Below are positions 1-12,848 of a DNA stretch of 64,000 bases, in pieces. A program made the position numbers and the translations under genes. The notes below the pieces were generated by a model that saw only the letters and a program-made list of their open reading frames with translations, was not told the origin of the DNA and searched no databases. Each line of letters opens with the position of its first letter. Within the stretch, counting starts at the first letter, position 1. The stretch comes from Glutinoglossum americanum (lineage: Eukaryota > Ascomycota > Geoglossomycetes > Geoglossales > Geoglossaceae). The stretch covers positions 93,273 through 157,272 of the forward strand of contig JAGHQL010000039.1 in the NCBI GenBank assembly GCA_020080175.1. Reading direction: 5' to 3'.

Positions 1-2259
1 GATTGGTCGTCCATACCCGCTGATGAGGTCAAATACCCAAGATGCCTGCCTCTGTCCTAACCATACCTAAATATAAGTGGCTGGTGGCAAGTGCGAACCA
101 TGAGCAGCTGAAAGCTATGCACAACATGCTTTCTTTTTATTGTGCTCGCACAGCGCCATGCAGCCAGGCTACATGACGCATGCCCGGCAGGCTGTAAGGA
201 GATTCTAAGCGCCTGTCAGACATGGGGTTTGCAAGGCTGATCGGGTGGCAGATTTGTAATGAATTGCAAGAGTTTGGATACACACACCTCTTGGAGCGAG
301 CTGAAAAATCGCCAAGGTGTGGCTCATACATGTACCGTGCCCTCTACCCTGGGTAACTGCTACGTGGATCTAGGCTGCTGCCGCCGCCCCGGTCGTGTCA
401 CATTATCAGACCATCGTCCCCATCAAAAGATACGCCCGTAATCCCATCGCGGAGTTCTTCTTTCCGCCCATTAGTTACGTTGTAGAGCAGCCTACGATGT
501 CATACGGTAACCCTGCCACTCCAGCAGCTCCGAGGCCCAAGAAAACTCAAACACCAGTCGTATTATCATTGAGAAACTCTCCCAATAGCGCTTCTAGACT
601 TGAAAGAGCCCCCATCCCGCCTGTAGGCACGGCTTTTTCCTGCCAGAAACGCTACCATCGCAGCATGACGTTACGTTCATTACTGGACAGGTGTCCCAAC
701 TACCTCATGTGCTCGCGGCCTGGTCGCTGATGCGCTGGCACGCCGCACGAGTCTACTCCGTATTATCAGAAGATGGTCTCGTAGTGAGGAAGGCGGTCGG
801 TATGGTGCAAGTATTCTAGGCACGCCGCCCAAACACACTAGATCTACGTAGGATACGTGAGCACTCGGATGCCGCTGTGAGCCAGTGGATTATTTCCATC
901 CGACTGCTGTGCGCTGGCGGAGCAACGAGTTGGATAATCTCCTGTTGAGCCTCCTAAAACCCCGAGCTTGCGCATTCGGATTTGCCGGGATCGCCCACCC
1001 GAAAGTGGGGGCAAACCTGAGGCACAGAGGCTTAGGACTCGATAAAACGGTGTGTTCTGCTTTGCCGCAAACTATAATCGCCCGAGTGCAACCTCGAGAC
1101 GATAGATGGTCACGCCTCGTGTCCACAACGTGCTGCCCTGCGATGGCGGCGTTCTTTTTCTCGTCGGAACCGGGCATCAACCCTGTCTTTTCAAATTCCT
1201 ACCTCCCCTAGAAAAGGATTCACCCCAAGGACTTCATAAACCCCTGCTAGGCTAGTTCCGCACAGTGCAGTGCGTTTGGGCATCGATGTAATTCCTCCCA
1301 TGCATGAGTGCCTAAGAAATGACGTAGAGAAGAAATACAATCGCGGTGTCAAAGGGATCATAAGGAATCAGAGAGCTCCTCCCAACCATGAGGGCAAGAG
1401 GTACATGCATTAGCGCGTGCCCCTGCCAGACAGATGAAGAAGAAGAAGAAGAAGAAAGGATTCCCTGTAAAATTGGGGCAAAATTGTCAGGGTCGTCGTA
1501 TAGGAGATAATATTATCGAATTGGGGCAATTTTGCCCCAGCCAGCGTCCTTTCTTTTTTTTCTGACCCCACCGCGCTTCGGAGCTGACGACCTTCAAACA
1601 TTATCAACCACACGGGTTTATCCCGCGGCGAAAGGTGAATTTTGAAGAATGTCTTCGACCGGCTGCCCAATTACGGTCCACGACACACGCTGCGCGTCGG
1701 GGGCACCAAAGGCCCATTGGGTGCCGCCATCCGACCGTCTCAATGTGCTCTGGCGATTGGCAAGAGTCCCTTGAAGCGAGGGCGCCTTATATTCCGCCTT
1801 CCTTTGAATTGGAAAAATATTCTCTTCATGGTTGCTCCGACATACAGGGAGACGTGTAAGTTTTACCACCCGTTCCGAACGAATCAGATTCGGCCTCACC
1901 CACTGCACTAATACTATATATCAGGACGTCCGCCCCTCTTTGCCCTCGAAGTGAAGTTGTTGCTCCGTCAAGCCCTCGTTCCTCTCTTGCTGCCAGCTAC
2001 CTCTTGGCAATAGTCTGTCCGAGGATACACACGGTACTTCATTAAATGCCATCTGCCCTATTACTCTACAATATTTACAAGTTCCACCCGCCTCCGTTGC
2101 CACGATACTGCGCCTGTCCCAATACCTCTCGTCACCCTCCTTCGTCCATACGGCCGGCCGGTTGAGATATTCCGTCTCAACACTTCAAACTGAGGCGGCC
2201 GACCGGAATCGTTGGACTCGACTATTGTTCTGAAAAGTAAGGGGGCTATAGTACTTACG
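1..2259. other. Gene-poor stretch, no supported gene
   Basis: I see no convincing coding exon with a start, splice sites and sustained frame on either strand. It contains a short GAA-rich tract near 1437-1456 and an imperfect inverted repeat at 1473-1540 built on GGGGCAATTTTGCCCC. A second GC-rich inverted structure lies at about 2150-2205 (TTGAGA...TCTCAA flanked by GGCCGG and CCGACCGG) just upstream of the gene at 2260. Confidence 0.4.
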
Positions 2260-2798
2260 ATGTCTACCTACCTACACGCCTGTGGGCAACCACTCTGCGA
2301 CCACCAAAGCTACAACCACCATGCGTCGTGCGACGAGCACCTTCGGCCGGGAAATGATTTATGTTATACAGGGGCTTGGAGCAATCGCCTACCTCGGGAG
2401 GGCAATCATCATGGCGGTGCCGCCGTCCGTGCCAATGAAACACATGCTCCAGTACTAGGTAATTAACCTCGTTATAAGTTACCTAATGTTCACTAACCAT
2501 ACTACCCATAGCCCAACAACCTACCGTTATCCCCCAACAACCTACCTTCACCATCCAGGCCTCCGCGCGATCCATCGTCCCGACGCCAACCACCACCAGT
2601 TTCGGCACGGGCACTTACGCGCAGCCATCTGATCCTATCTTCTGTCAAGCCAACCCACAGCGGGCCTATACGGTCACCGATCGCGACCGCAGACAAGAAA
2701 GGACAGAACAGTGGGTAGCGGACCCGCAGGGTCCCTGGTCAGGGCTTAACTGCCATGGCGGCGGTGGTGGCGCTTATAATGTACAAGGAGGTTCTTGA
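2260..2798 (+). CDS. Small hypothetical Cys/His/Gly-containing protein, two exons
   Basis: Function not recognised. Model: exon 1 at 2260-2458 and exon 2 at 2512-2798, joined over a 53-bp intron that starts GTAATT, has a CACTAAC branch site and ends CATAG; the phase matches exactly and gives 161 aa. The ATG at 2260 is the first in frame and follows a TATA-like CTATAG stretch. The N-terminal half has spaced cysteines and histidines (ACGQPLCDH, SCDEH, LCYTG) that could bind metal. The second half is Gln/Pro/Thr-rich and ends in a Gly-rich tail (CHGGGGGAYN). There is no signal peptide or membrane segment. The clean intron and frame continuity are the evidence that it is a gene; upstream exons cannot be excluded. 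Confidence 0.5.
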
Positions 2799-5700
2799 AT
2801 AACGGCCCCTACACCTAGTCGTGGAAGACAGCTTTGCTTTGGTCATATTGGAACGAATCGTTTAAGGGTCTCGACACTAGAGGTTTTCTATTAAAAGACG
2901 CCAGACATCTGAAGAGAAACTATGAAATATTCGGGTATGATCTTAGGGGTATCAAGGCGTTGTCAAGAATGACAAGAAGATTACAGGCTCTTTGCATCTA
3001 GGAGTTTTAAAAAAACAAAAGCAACCAGTCACGTTTTCCAGAAAAGCCAGTCCCTTAATGTCCTCTATCGTGGCAACAACGAATAACATAGTTCACCCTA
3101 GAGTTCGCCACCGCGTCAGCGCTTAGGCGCGTCGCCGGGTGAAAACAGCCACTGTAAAGACATGCACGAATAGTAACCTAGTATAGAAACAAAAACGTCG
3201 GAACACCAGGCTACCGAAGCATCAGGATAGATAACTCACCAGGCGAATGCATACCGACGGCCGAGAAGGGCGAGCATCCGTACTATTTCCTAGGGAATAC
3301 GATGATCGAGCAGAGAGGGATGCATGCGAGCCTTGCTAAGGCCAAGCCTCGATCAAAGCGTGCACCTTGTAAGCCCGCAAACATGCCTTTGGATATGCCT
3401 TGCGGCTCTGCCTTCCAGAGTAATATAAACGATCCTCTTTTCTCGCCACCTTCGCGGGCAAGTGGAAACATCGATAGTGTTGAGGAGAGAAGGGAGGGGG
3501 AAACAGAGGGGTGGGCGTGACGGATGCGTTGTCTTTTGCGCGACTAAGGGAAATGAAGCTTACGTCCACAAAGCTAACCAGAACGGGCTTGGTCCAGGCG
3601 TAACCTGGATTTGTTTGAAATGTTTTCAAGTCTTTTGATTTGCGGATGTGAAGGACTAGCAGAGACAGGATATCCCTTGAACCACTAGTGCTGTGTGATG
3701 GAGATGCATGGACTGGGGGGGGGTTCCTAATGGATCCTGTGATACGAATAAACAGATAACTGCGCGAAGCGAGAGTTGTCATCCAGTTGGTTTTTATGCG
3801 TCTTATGCATGCCAGTGTTGTGCATACAACTAGGGTCACTGGATTCGCTGCTGGCCCGCCAGCAGCGAATCGAGCCAGTGGTGTCCACCCTGTTTTTGGA
3901 GGGGAAGTGGGAGCAAGCTTATACCGGAAAAATACATAGATGCGGGAAAAAGAAAATCAGTTGCGCTCTCTCCTGGTGTGCGGCATGGCATGGTTGATGG
4001 GCACGGCGTCTGATCGATTTCGTGCTCGCTAATTCAAAGAAAGCGTATGACTCACAATACATAATACATATAAGGAGAATCTCCTCGGACCAGAGTGCAT
4101 CCATGGTATCGATAAGAATGATTGGATTTGGCCTGGCAATTTACTCTACAGATACGATCTACTCTGTCTACTAGAAATTGTAATACATTTGAAGAAAGTA
4201 AGCGTAGAGTTCATCTATATATATTTGTATGTATGTATATACTGTATAAATTCCTACGGGTTTTACCTCTGTAGAGTGCATCGCACATACGCCCGCCTAG
4301 TACCAACCAACATATCACATCCGTGTACCTGCCTTGTTTGTATGTATGCACAACAATAACCAATATATACACCGTCAGCGCAAGTCACCCCCGACACCCG
4401 CAAAAGCATAATAAAATAATGGTAGACTTCTAAGCTCGGCTTTCGAGCTTCCGAGTCCAGGTTAAAAATCCCCAGCATCTCTCATAACCTGATCGCGGTC
4501 GCGACTAGGATTTTTTGAGGTGTTGTACTTGCACAAGCAGATACTCGTGTTACTCTCGCGGATAACGGAACATCTTCCAATAGGATACCAAACACGAGGC
4601 GAATTCCGTCACATCTTTGGCTTCTAAACACTACCTTTTCCCTCACCAGCGCAGCGAGGACTGATTACAGCATGGACTATGTTGATTTTCAGGGGGACAG
4701 CGGAAACTTCATGATCTGGTGCGGGCATGCATGGAATGTTCTTTCACCGCTTCGATGACGCTGGGCGTGGAGCTCTCCAACCATCCCGACCATGAAAAAA
4801 AAGCAACAAGAAACTTCCCTGCGACCCCCTTTCACAAACATAGCCGAGGCCCCGCAACGTCATTCCACGGCGCGTAGAGTGGCCAGGGTCCATGAAATCT
4901 CAATTTGATCTTGGCTGGGTTGTACAGTGTGGAGGTCTCCAGAGGCAAAATATCTGCTGAGAAAATCAAAAGTCGGTCAGTGAGCCGCATGTGTATTATG
5001 TACATACACCATAGGTTCCCCCCGAAGTCCAATCGGATCCATATCACCTGCGGCTTGTACGCCTCGTAATCGGACGCATACATAAATTCATCACATTGAT
5101 ACTCAAGGCTCTAGTTTTGCCACAAGTGTGAGATTCACCCTGCCAGTTATGCCAGATGATCCCAGGATTTCGTCTCTGCGGGGAAACGGGAGAAGGCCTA
5201 GCTTGCTCACCCAGTAGAGTAGATTACGCCCGCGGCGGCTGCACGCAGCACTTGCTTACACCCTGTAAGCAGTTAGAATAACAGAGTAATACGAAGGCGT
5301 TTCTAGAAGACGAGATCCTCTACTAAGAAATGAGATATGATGTTACAATCTCTCGTTGAACAGAGTCAAAAAAAAAAAAAGAAACGAAGAAGCAAAACGG
5401 TTCACGCATGCAGACGCAACCTAACTTCTCTTCCAGCTTCCTCATCCAGCTAGTTCCCCTTTAATTTCCAAATCGCAATCCTGATCTTGTTCCGTCATAT
5501 TTCCGCTCCCTCCACACCCTCCGAGGCATTGCTTTCTTTTCTTTCCCCGGCTGAGAGGTTATGGTGCAAGGGGTCGAAAAAAGGAAAGTTCCATGGTGGA
5601 GGTTTTGCTACCTCTATGCATATGGCAACGACTTTACCGGAAAAACACCTCATCAAGGCGGCTATTGACGGGGACTTCAGCCGGAGAGGTCGTCCTATAT

Positions 5701-7360
5701 GCTGAGATATCTTAAATACCCAAGCAACCTCCGCACAGCACCACCATCGAAGCTTCCATCGTCATGTATGGACGCGCCAGCTGAGGCCGGCTCCTATTAC
5801 GACGTAAATCAAACACGGGTACATCCGTCCCTTCGAAAATACACAACACACCGCGTCTAATGTTGCTTTTTGGTGTGGCGAGGGATTTAAATCCCCAAAC
5901 TATGGTCCTAGCTTCCATTGGGCCCCCGGCTCCTTTAGCCCTGCATGGAACAAGTAGAACGATGAGAGAAGGGGAGGGAAGCCAGGATCGTAGCAGGCAA
6001 TGTCCACCCTCCAACCGCCCGGCACCCCCCCGAACCACCAAGGCGTGAAATACGCGTGGTACTCCCGTCTACGGCCGACCCTTGCTTATCTCGTTGCCGC
6101 TGTCACGACCCGATCAAAATCTTGAGAAAAAGCAAAAGGCGGACAATCGAAACCCGCGCTCCTCAGCTGAGTGGCGAACGAGACGCATCCAAGCTTCTAG
6201 AATGTTCGGAGGCTAGAACGTTCTTTGGTTGTTCGAATTTCCACGAGCCCAAATCTCAGTGGCGACGCTATAGATCCACCCAGCCCTGCTTGCTGGTCGC
6301 AGAGTGCCCCAAGCACGACTCTACACGTCAAATCCACTCTTCTACTCTTTCCCACACCGGAAACAGGCACTCGGTTCGGGAATCGAGTGCATCTCGACGT
6401 GTACTTCTCCACCATTTCATCGCGGTGAAGGCAGAGAAGGCGGAGAAGAAGAGTCTCATTTGCCCTAATTTAAAATTTCAGATGGGGGCAGAAAAACTTG
6501 CACTATGTCTGGCTACACCGCAAGAAAGCGACGCGCGTTGCGCAATCGGGATTCACAACATCTATCAGATTTGGTCGCGCGTGACCCAGTTATGAGTGGA
6601 AAGGCCACTTTTCCTATGCACGATACTTTGGCTGGGAGGCTTCTAGCATGGTTCAACCAACGATACTTTCTCAGCCTTGCAGGTGGAGATTAGCGGAGAT
6701 CAGTTTCACGGTGATGACCGCCCAGCATCTTGCCAAACCAAGAAAGGACGGATCGCAGCGGAATGAAGCGGGAAATAAATAAATATGGGATTTCAGGTTG
6801 AGAACAAACGTATCGGGCCGTTCTGGGAACCCTGTTTGGTGCTGTCGAGCTGCGCGGCAGTACCTTTACCGTCAGCAAAATGCTGCATGGGTCGTCAGGG
6901 CGACGGGCTGGCTTGACTGGCTTGACACCCAGCACCCCATTCAGGCCGTTACAGAACCAACGGCTGATCGAAAACGCTTGGTTGAATTAGGACTAGTTCA
7001 TGAGTTGGGGGCCTTCCTAGCCTGGTCTTTTAAGGGGTGAATGTGTCTGAACATGTATGAATTAAATAAAAATAGAGAAAAAAACAAAGGTCGTCGGTTG
7101 CCTTTCCGATGTGAGGCTTCCAATGGCGAACATGCCGGACGTAGCACCCAGACAACACGCACGATCGGGGAAATCGAGATGGTAGTTAAATTCGGCGTCC
7201 CTTCTTCCTTCTTTCGAGCCATTATTTTCACATATGGTAGGCAAAAACCCAAGAAATCACAGCTTCCTTTTTATGTCCAGACTCAACACCCACCACCTCA
7301 CCGCAGCCCGTTCTTCGTTTAAAAGAACCTAAGGAAATCATATATACTTCGGTTCCAACC
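2799..7360. other. Long intergenic stretch without a supported gene
   Basis: About 4.6 kb in which only short unsplit reading frames occur on both strands (the longest about 165-180 codons at 3336-3839 minus and 6056-6595 plus). Their composition is arbitrary, they show no recognisable motifs, and I could not extend them with splice sites. A perfect hairpin is present at 3842-3871. I call no gene here. Confidence 0.4.
3836..3880. repeat. Perfect 13-bp hairpin with outer complementary flanks
   Basis: The arms GATTCGCTGCTGG (3842-3854) and CCAGCAGCGAATC (3859-3871) are perfect reverse complements around a CCCG loop. Outside them CACTG (3837-3841) pairs with CAGTG (3876-3880), leaving only a short GAGC bulge. 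It is strong enough to form a cruciform or an RNA hairpin; no neighbouring gene explains it. Confidence 0.7.
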
Positions 7361-8357
7361 ATGGACGAGCCATCATCCTCCACGAGGGAATACGGACGAA
7401 TATTATCGTAAGTTACATTATCATATGGTCAAACAGCACCTTCCTCTAGCGGTTCACTTTTTCCTACCCCCACTTGAACGACGAAGCGTTTTCCTATCTC
7501 ACAGCCACTCTGCAAAGGCTGGTAATCATAAGCAACTCGCTTTTTTATGTTGGAAGGACTCGCTAACTTATAATTTCTAGTCGAGCCCCCGGGCGGCGCA
7601 GACGCGTCAATCATGATGGGGTATCTAATATCGGTGGAGTTGAACATGGACAGGATGAGGAATGTGTCCTTGAGGATGGCTCTTTTCGGACAGCATCCGA
7701 CGACCTCACGCCGCAAACCGAGTCACTGTTCAATAGCGGTAGCGCACCTTCATCCACAGGCACTTCCTCTTCCTCCTTACAAACCAACTACCAAGAGACC
7801 ATCCCTGACGATATTTCGCAAATCTCACAAACAACCTACTCCGAAGGGCCCTACAGCGACCCAGAACACACGCACACCAACCCACCCCCACTTCCGCATC
7901 ACAACCCTAATAACATCAACAACGCTTATTACAATAACTACTTCGGCGACGCTAGTTCCACTTACACATACACCCCGATAACCCCTACATCCCTCGAAGC
8001 CAATAACGTCTACCACTCACACGAACCCACCAGCGCCCGATATCGCGAGGAGGTATCTCGCGGCTTGCGCCACACGGCGCAACAGGACTTCCGCGTTCCA
8101 TACGCCTCCATAATGAGCGAAGCTGTGGGCGACCGACACGACGGGATCGTTCCGATGGAGCGCTATTGGCAGGCCGGAGCGAATAATCTTCAAGGTAAGG
8201 TACCCCTCCCCCAACGTTTCCCCGCCTCAAACACCAATGGGAGGAAGAAAAAATAAAAAATCAAGTCGCGTCGCTGATTTTTTTTCTTTTTTTTTTTTTT
8301 CCGCTGCGATTAGCAAGGACGAACCCACAGCAGCAACCCCCGGTCCGCGATCCGTGA
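7361..8357 (+). CDS. Hypothetical Ser/Asn/Pro-rich protein, three exons
   Basis: Function not recognised. Exons 7361-7407, 7581-8194 and 8314-8357 join in phase to a 234-aa protein. Donors are GTAAGT and GTAAGG; acceptors are TTCTAG and GATTAG, the second after a long T tract. The protein starts MDEPSSSTREYGR, has a short Arg-rich patch (GRRRRV), then a long disordered Ser/Thr/Asn/Pro/His/Tyr-rich middle (repeated NN, YY and PPP runs). A more ordered segment of about 45 residues follows (SRGLRHTAQQDF...SIMSEAVGD...MERYWQAG) and the tail is Gln/Pro-rich. No signal peptide or membrane span is visible. The acidic/polar low-complexity centre with a basic patch would suit a nuclear or regulatory protein, but that is only inference. 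Confidence 0.6.
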
Positions 8358-9514
8358 TGGCGGGGCGTGCCTCCCCCTTGATCTTCCTTGGGTTCTTCTC
8401 TACATGAACTCTTTTTCGCGAGCGCAAATTCAAGCGTGGCAGGCCCTCGTCTTGTTCTTAACCCTCGCGTCGGGGGCTCGAAGGAAGCTGGCCTTCCCTA
8501 GGCCTTCCCGGGGCCTTCCCTAGGCTTTTTTTCCTAAACGGTGAGAATTTCAAGGGAGCCTAGCCCTTTTATTGTTCATTTTTATTTTCCTTTCTCTTGG
8601 GCGGTGGAAAATTCGCGGGCTGTGGGCTCTTTATATTTATGTAGTATCCATCTTTTACTTTCGAGAGTGTCGGAGACGAGCTGCGGAAATCGTGGCGACC
8701 GACGCTTACTGAAATATTCTTCTCGCGGCATCTGTACGAACTATTCCTCATTTTTGTTTTTATTTATTTTTATTTTTATTTTTTTTTTCTCCTCTCCTAG
8801 CGTATTATAGCGTCTTCCTTTTCTACGTACATGAGAAGGGACGGGAAACATGGGATGGAATAAATCATGGGATTTTTTTGGTTGGTGCTTATTGGCGCCC
8901 AAGGATGGCAGGACTTTTTTTTGGCGGAGGCCTCTAAGCCCCCCCTCGTCCGGTGTGGAAGCGCGACTAAAAATAATTAGAAATTCAGAGAAGGGACAGC
9001 TGCTCGAAAACCAATGAATATTTCCTCATCGGCGGATTCAAGCCTGGATCCTTTTGTTTTAGCTTTCTCGTATCTCTTCCCGCCTTTTATTCATGGGATT
9101 TCGTCCCTTCCGCTCGGTGCGGGATGGCTAGCTAGGAGTCCAAGAGTCTTGAGCCTTGGCTGTGTCACCCACCGTCGGACTGCGAAGCTCGCAAACCCGA
9201 ACCCGAGGTTGAATGGCCTTCGACCATCGACCGTGAGCACATCTAAGCTCACCAAGGGTGGCGAGCAGCGTGCGAAACTTCTGCCGGGAAACAGGTATCC
9301 GGTATGTCGTGCTACGTACCTTTTAAGAAACATCTTGTGGGGCCCAAGAAAGCTGAGGGAAAAGAAGGTCTCGGTAGAAAGTGCCATGGAATGGTGCGGG
9401 ACAACCCTCTGGTTCTTGCATGGGCTGTGCTTGGCAGATCCCACAGACGCATTCGTCCGTCTTACCGCATCAACGTAGACCAAAAGAGCCCACGAGCCTT
9501 CACGGCAACACGTC
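8358..9514. other. Intergenic stretch, T-rich and low-complexity
   Basis: No supported gene. Near 8487-8527 the GGCCTTCCCTAGG motif is repeated in tandem, and there are long T-rich tracts (8750-8800, 8870-8925) of the kind found in fungal promoters and terminators. The overlapping open frames at 9014-9588 on both strands lack motifs and splice support. Confidence 0.4.
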
Positions 9515-9824
9515 ATGATCATCACGAGAAAATCTGCGCCTACCCTTCTCAGCCAGCTCCATCGACGAACGATTGGGATCGCGTCCATGGTAAGTTTTGG
9601 CGCGATTCCGAGTTGGTTTTTTGGAGGATCTGGGCGCGGGCTTGTGGGGGTGTGTGGGCTGCGCCCCCTCCCGTGTTCTTCCTATTTGCCTCTAGACGAT
9701 ACAGAGTAGATTGGAGAGCAGGGCTGAGCGAATTCCGCAGGCTGGATCCCAAGTTTGGATGGCATCCTGCCCCACCCTGACCAATCTCTGCGCGAGTCCC
9801 ATCCAAGCAACGAAGATACTATGA
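9515..9824 (+). CDS. Possible small two-exon gene (weak)
   Basis: Tentative. A 25-codon exon (9515-9589) ends in ATG followed by a perfect GTAAGT donor. A TTTGCCTCTAG acceptor at 9695 reopens the same frame (9696-9824), giving a 67-aa basic peptide with no recognised domain. The strong donor and phase match favour it; the short length and absence of a known family argue against. It may instead be the 5' end of a longer transcript. Confidence 0.2.
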
Positions 9825-10183
9825 CAAATTGGCACTAGGCTCTCCGGAGTTGGCTTGGGGTGCCGAGCCTGTGGAGCCTATCGGCAATCTTACGACTATT
9901 TGGGCTGGGAGCTCAAGGTGAGGGCGGTCTAAATTTGACTTGGCCAGCAAACCACATGCTTGCTTTGTTCCGTGCTGCCGGACAATAGGGCGTGGCTGAG
10001 GCTTCGAAACCACGCAGCTCCGCACAAAGGAAACCTTCGTCGCTCCTCCATCTCCATCCTTCCTACATCATCCCATCGTCCTCATCGCGGGGGAAAAAAA
10101 AAGAAGAGAAAGTCTGAATTTGGGTTTCGTCGTATCGAGATCGGGATTGGAGGCCGTTTTTCGAGAAGAAAAGAAAAAGAAAT

Positions 10184-12013
10184 ATGAAGGCTTTGTCGCG
10201 GTTGTCACGGTCGTCGTGCTGGCTCTCCTTGAGCCTGCTTGTTCTTCTGGTGGGAGGTGGTCAGGCGGCCGCACAGCTAGGGACGACTAGTGCGACGGTC
10301 GGTACGGCTACTGCAACGAGCAGTGCAGCTGCGTCAACGTATACTATTACTGTTGGGAAGGTGAGTTTCTTCGTCCTGTTCGATTTGAAGGGGTGTTTGC
10401 TGTTATCCTGAGGGAGAGGGTGGATGTTGCGCGAAGTGGGGATCGGCCTGCTGACGGGTATTCTGGTGTGACTTAGGGCGATCATCGGATGGTCCCAGAT
10501 GTAGTGCAGGCTAATATCGGCGATGTCATCGGTACCTTCTTCCTCTCCTCCACGCTCTAACATCTATCCTTCCGTTCGAAACTCCCGCCAACACTTATCG
10601 TTTCTATCTAACGGGTCGTTCTAATGGGTGGATAGAGTTTCAATTCTTTCCCCTCAACCATTCGGTTGTTCGCGCGGAATACATGAGTCCCTGCATTCCA
10701 TACGAAAGGTCGGGTAAAGGCAAGATTGGGTTCTTCTCTGGGTTTCATCCTGTCGATGCTATCCTTGACAACGTATGGAAACGTTTCTTTATTGACAACG
10801 CTCACCTTGCCCCTCCGGTGTTTCATCACCCGCTAACCGTTTCCCTGTCTCGAAATTAGCCACCGAAATGGCAAGTCGTTATCAACGATTCACTCCCGAT
10901 CTTCTATTACTGTTCCGCGCCTGGATCATGCATCAACTATCAGATGGTTGGGGTTATAAACCCGGTTAGTAACAGTCACCCCGGATCCGTCGTATCCTAC
11001 CCCGGGGGGGGGACAATTGCCGTGCGAGCTATGTTAGACAACGTCGAGCTAACGGCCAACTCTTACAAATAGAACGCCTCCGTCTCACTCGCTGCGCAGA
11101 AGCAAGCTGCGAAGGACTCTCAATTCATGCTCCAACCCGGCGAAGACTTCCCCGCGGAGGGCGGCACTTCGACCTCCACCAAAAGCTCAACGGCCACATC
11201 CACCTCAGCGGCAACATCCACAGCCGCAGCCTCCACAGCCGCCGCGGCGGCTGCTAGTCATCCTGTGCTGAGTAGCGGTGCCATCGCCGGGATCGCAATC
11301 GGCTCCAGCGTCGTAGTCCTCATGGCGGCAGCCCTCTTTTTCCTCCTCGGCCGACAGAGAACTCTCGACGATGTGATTAAAAAGCGGGAGAGCTACTCTA
11401 CTAGCGGTCCCGATATGCGTCACGCCAGCATGGGCGGAAATTACGGCTCCGGTTTCACACCTGGAAGCATGAGCGGTAGCAATAGCGATGCCGGGCGGAA
11501 GCAGCAGCAGTACAGGGATTACTATGACGGTAATGGCTACCACGCCGGCCCGGATGAGTATCTGGCTCCCGTACCGATCGCGCCGAGAGCGCACAGCCCT
11601 GGCATGCTCGCAGATGCGTCCGACGATGGTTCCAACGCCCAAATGAGCCCTCCAGGAAGTGTAGTTGGCGGAAGGTTCGTTATTTAATCTCCACACACAC
11701 CCCTTCATTCTTATTCCCACCCATCGTCCCCCCCCCCGCCCTCCGTACCCCTATTATCACCTTCCCCAACCTAGCGCAACACCCAGGTTAACCTTGGAGT
11801 TTACCTAGAACGTCTAGACAATCCTACACGTCTTACACCCCCGGCGACGACCGTCTGCAGGTGGGCAGAATCCCGACAAGCGCGTCCCGGCGGGGTCCGC
11901 ACGAACTGTTCACGCCCCTGGACGAGGATGTGCCGTATGAGGATCATAGCGCGCCGCCTTCACCGCGCCGGAAGCCGGTGGACGGGAGTGGTGTGGAGTA
12001 TATTCGACGTTAG
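10184..12013 (+). CDS. Cell-wall/plasma-membrane cupredoxin-fold, Ser/Thr/Ala-rich protein
   Basis: Six exons (10184-10360, 10477-10531, 10636-10772, 10860-10964, 11073-11674, 11809-12013) join without phase conflict to 426 aa. Residues 1 to about 30 are a signal peptide. A cupredoxin-like domain follows (about 50-165): TITVGKGDHRMVPDVVQA, IGDVIEFQFFPLNHSVV, then FYYCSAPGSC before MVGVINP. Next come a Ser/Thr/Ala-rich stalk, one transmembrane helix (GAIAGIAIGSSVVVLMAAAL) and a polar cytoplasmic tail. This matches the fungal extracellular serine-rich cupredoxin proteins anchored at the surface. The His normally found between the two cysteines of the Cys-loop is Ser here, so copper binding may be lost; the family role is cell-surface and not well defined. 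A T-rich run lies after the stop. High confidence in fold and topology. Confidence 0.85.
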
Positions 12014-12422
12014 GAGGGGATGGAGGAGGAGGAGGAGACGGCGACTGGCCTCTCTCTTATCTATCCATATATATGATTGCGGAGGCGGGGAGGCATGTGT
12101 GATCGCCTCGATATTCCCCCTCTGATCGGATATCGGACATCATCCCCCCCCCCCGGCGCTATATCTAATATTTTACATGATCCGGTGTGTTTCCTTTCCA
12201 CCATCCTCGGGGATCTTCAGCGGGAAAAAAAGAGTCGGGAGTTCTCTGGTGTACAAAAAAATCCCTCTGGCTTTGTTTCTTTTTCTTTTTCTTTTTTTTT
12301 TTCCCCCAACAGTGTATATATTATGTTATTGTTATTTTTTATTTTTTTGATGTAGCGATGGTGATCTTTTTTTTTTTTTGGTCTTTTTTTCTTGTCAAGG
12401 CATGTATGTATACATATATACG

Positions 12423-12453
<31 letters not shown>

Positions 12454-12848
12454 CTACGCGGGGAAGGACAGAGAAAGGGTATCGCGGCTATGAGGGGGTG
12501 GGGACCTCCTGTCTTGTCTGTCTTGTCTGGTTTTGGAGTAACGACCTACCCGCCTGACCGGGGAAAAAAAAAATTAAAGATTAAGAGAGATATAAAAAAA
12601 AAAAAAAAAAGAAAACTTTTCGTTTTTTTTTTTTTTTTTTTTTACAGAGCCTCTTTTTGTTTGGTGCGTCGCACCTTACCTTACCCTGCATATTCCATTC
12701 CATTCTATTCTTGAAGGGGGTTGGGCGATGTGATACGGACGGTAGTACGTACATAAACGTGTCGTTTTGACCGCCCTGCCGCGCCTTTTTTTCCTCGGGA
12801 CTTTGGCTTCCACTCTCCGACGTCGCGGTTCGTCTGATGGTGCTGCGC

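Noticed and set aside
3336-3839. 167-codon minus-strand frame
   Set aside because: No motif, no plausible splice extension, and composition like random sequence.
6110-6190. Possible tRNA on the minus strand (TTTCGATTG in a GC-rich stem)
   Set aside because: The T-arm does not pair properly and no acceptor stem, D-arm or A-box is present.
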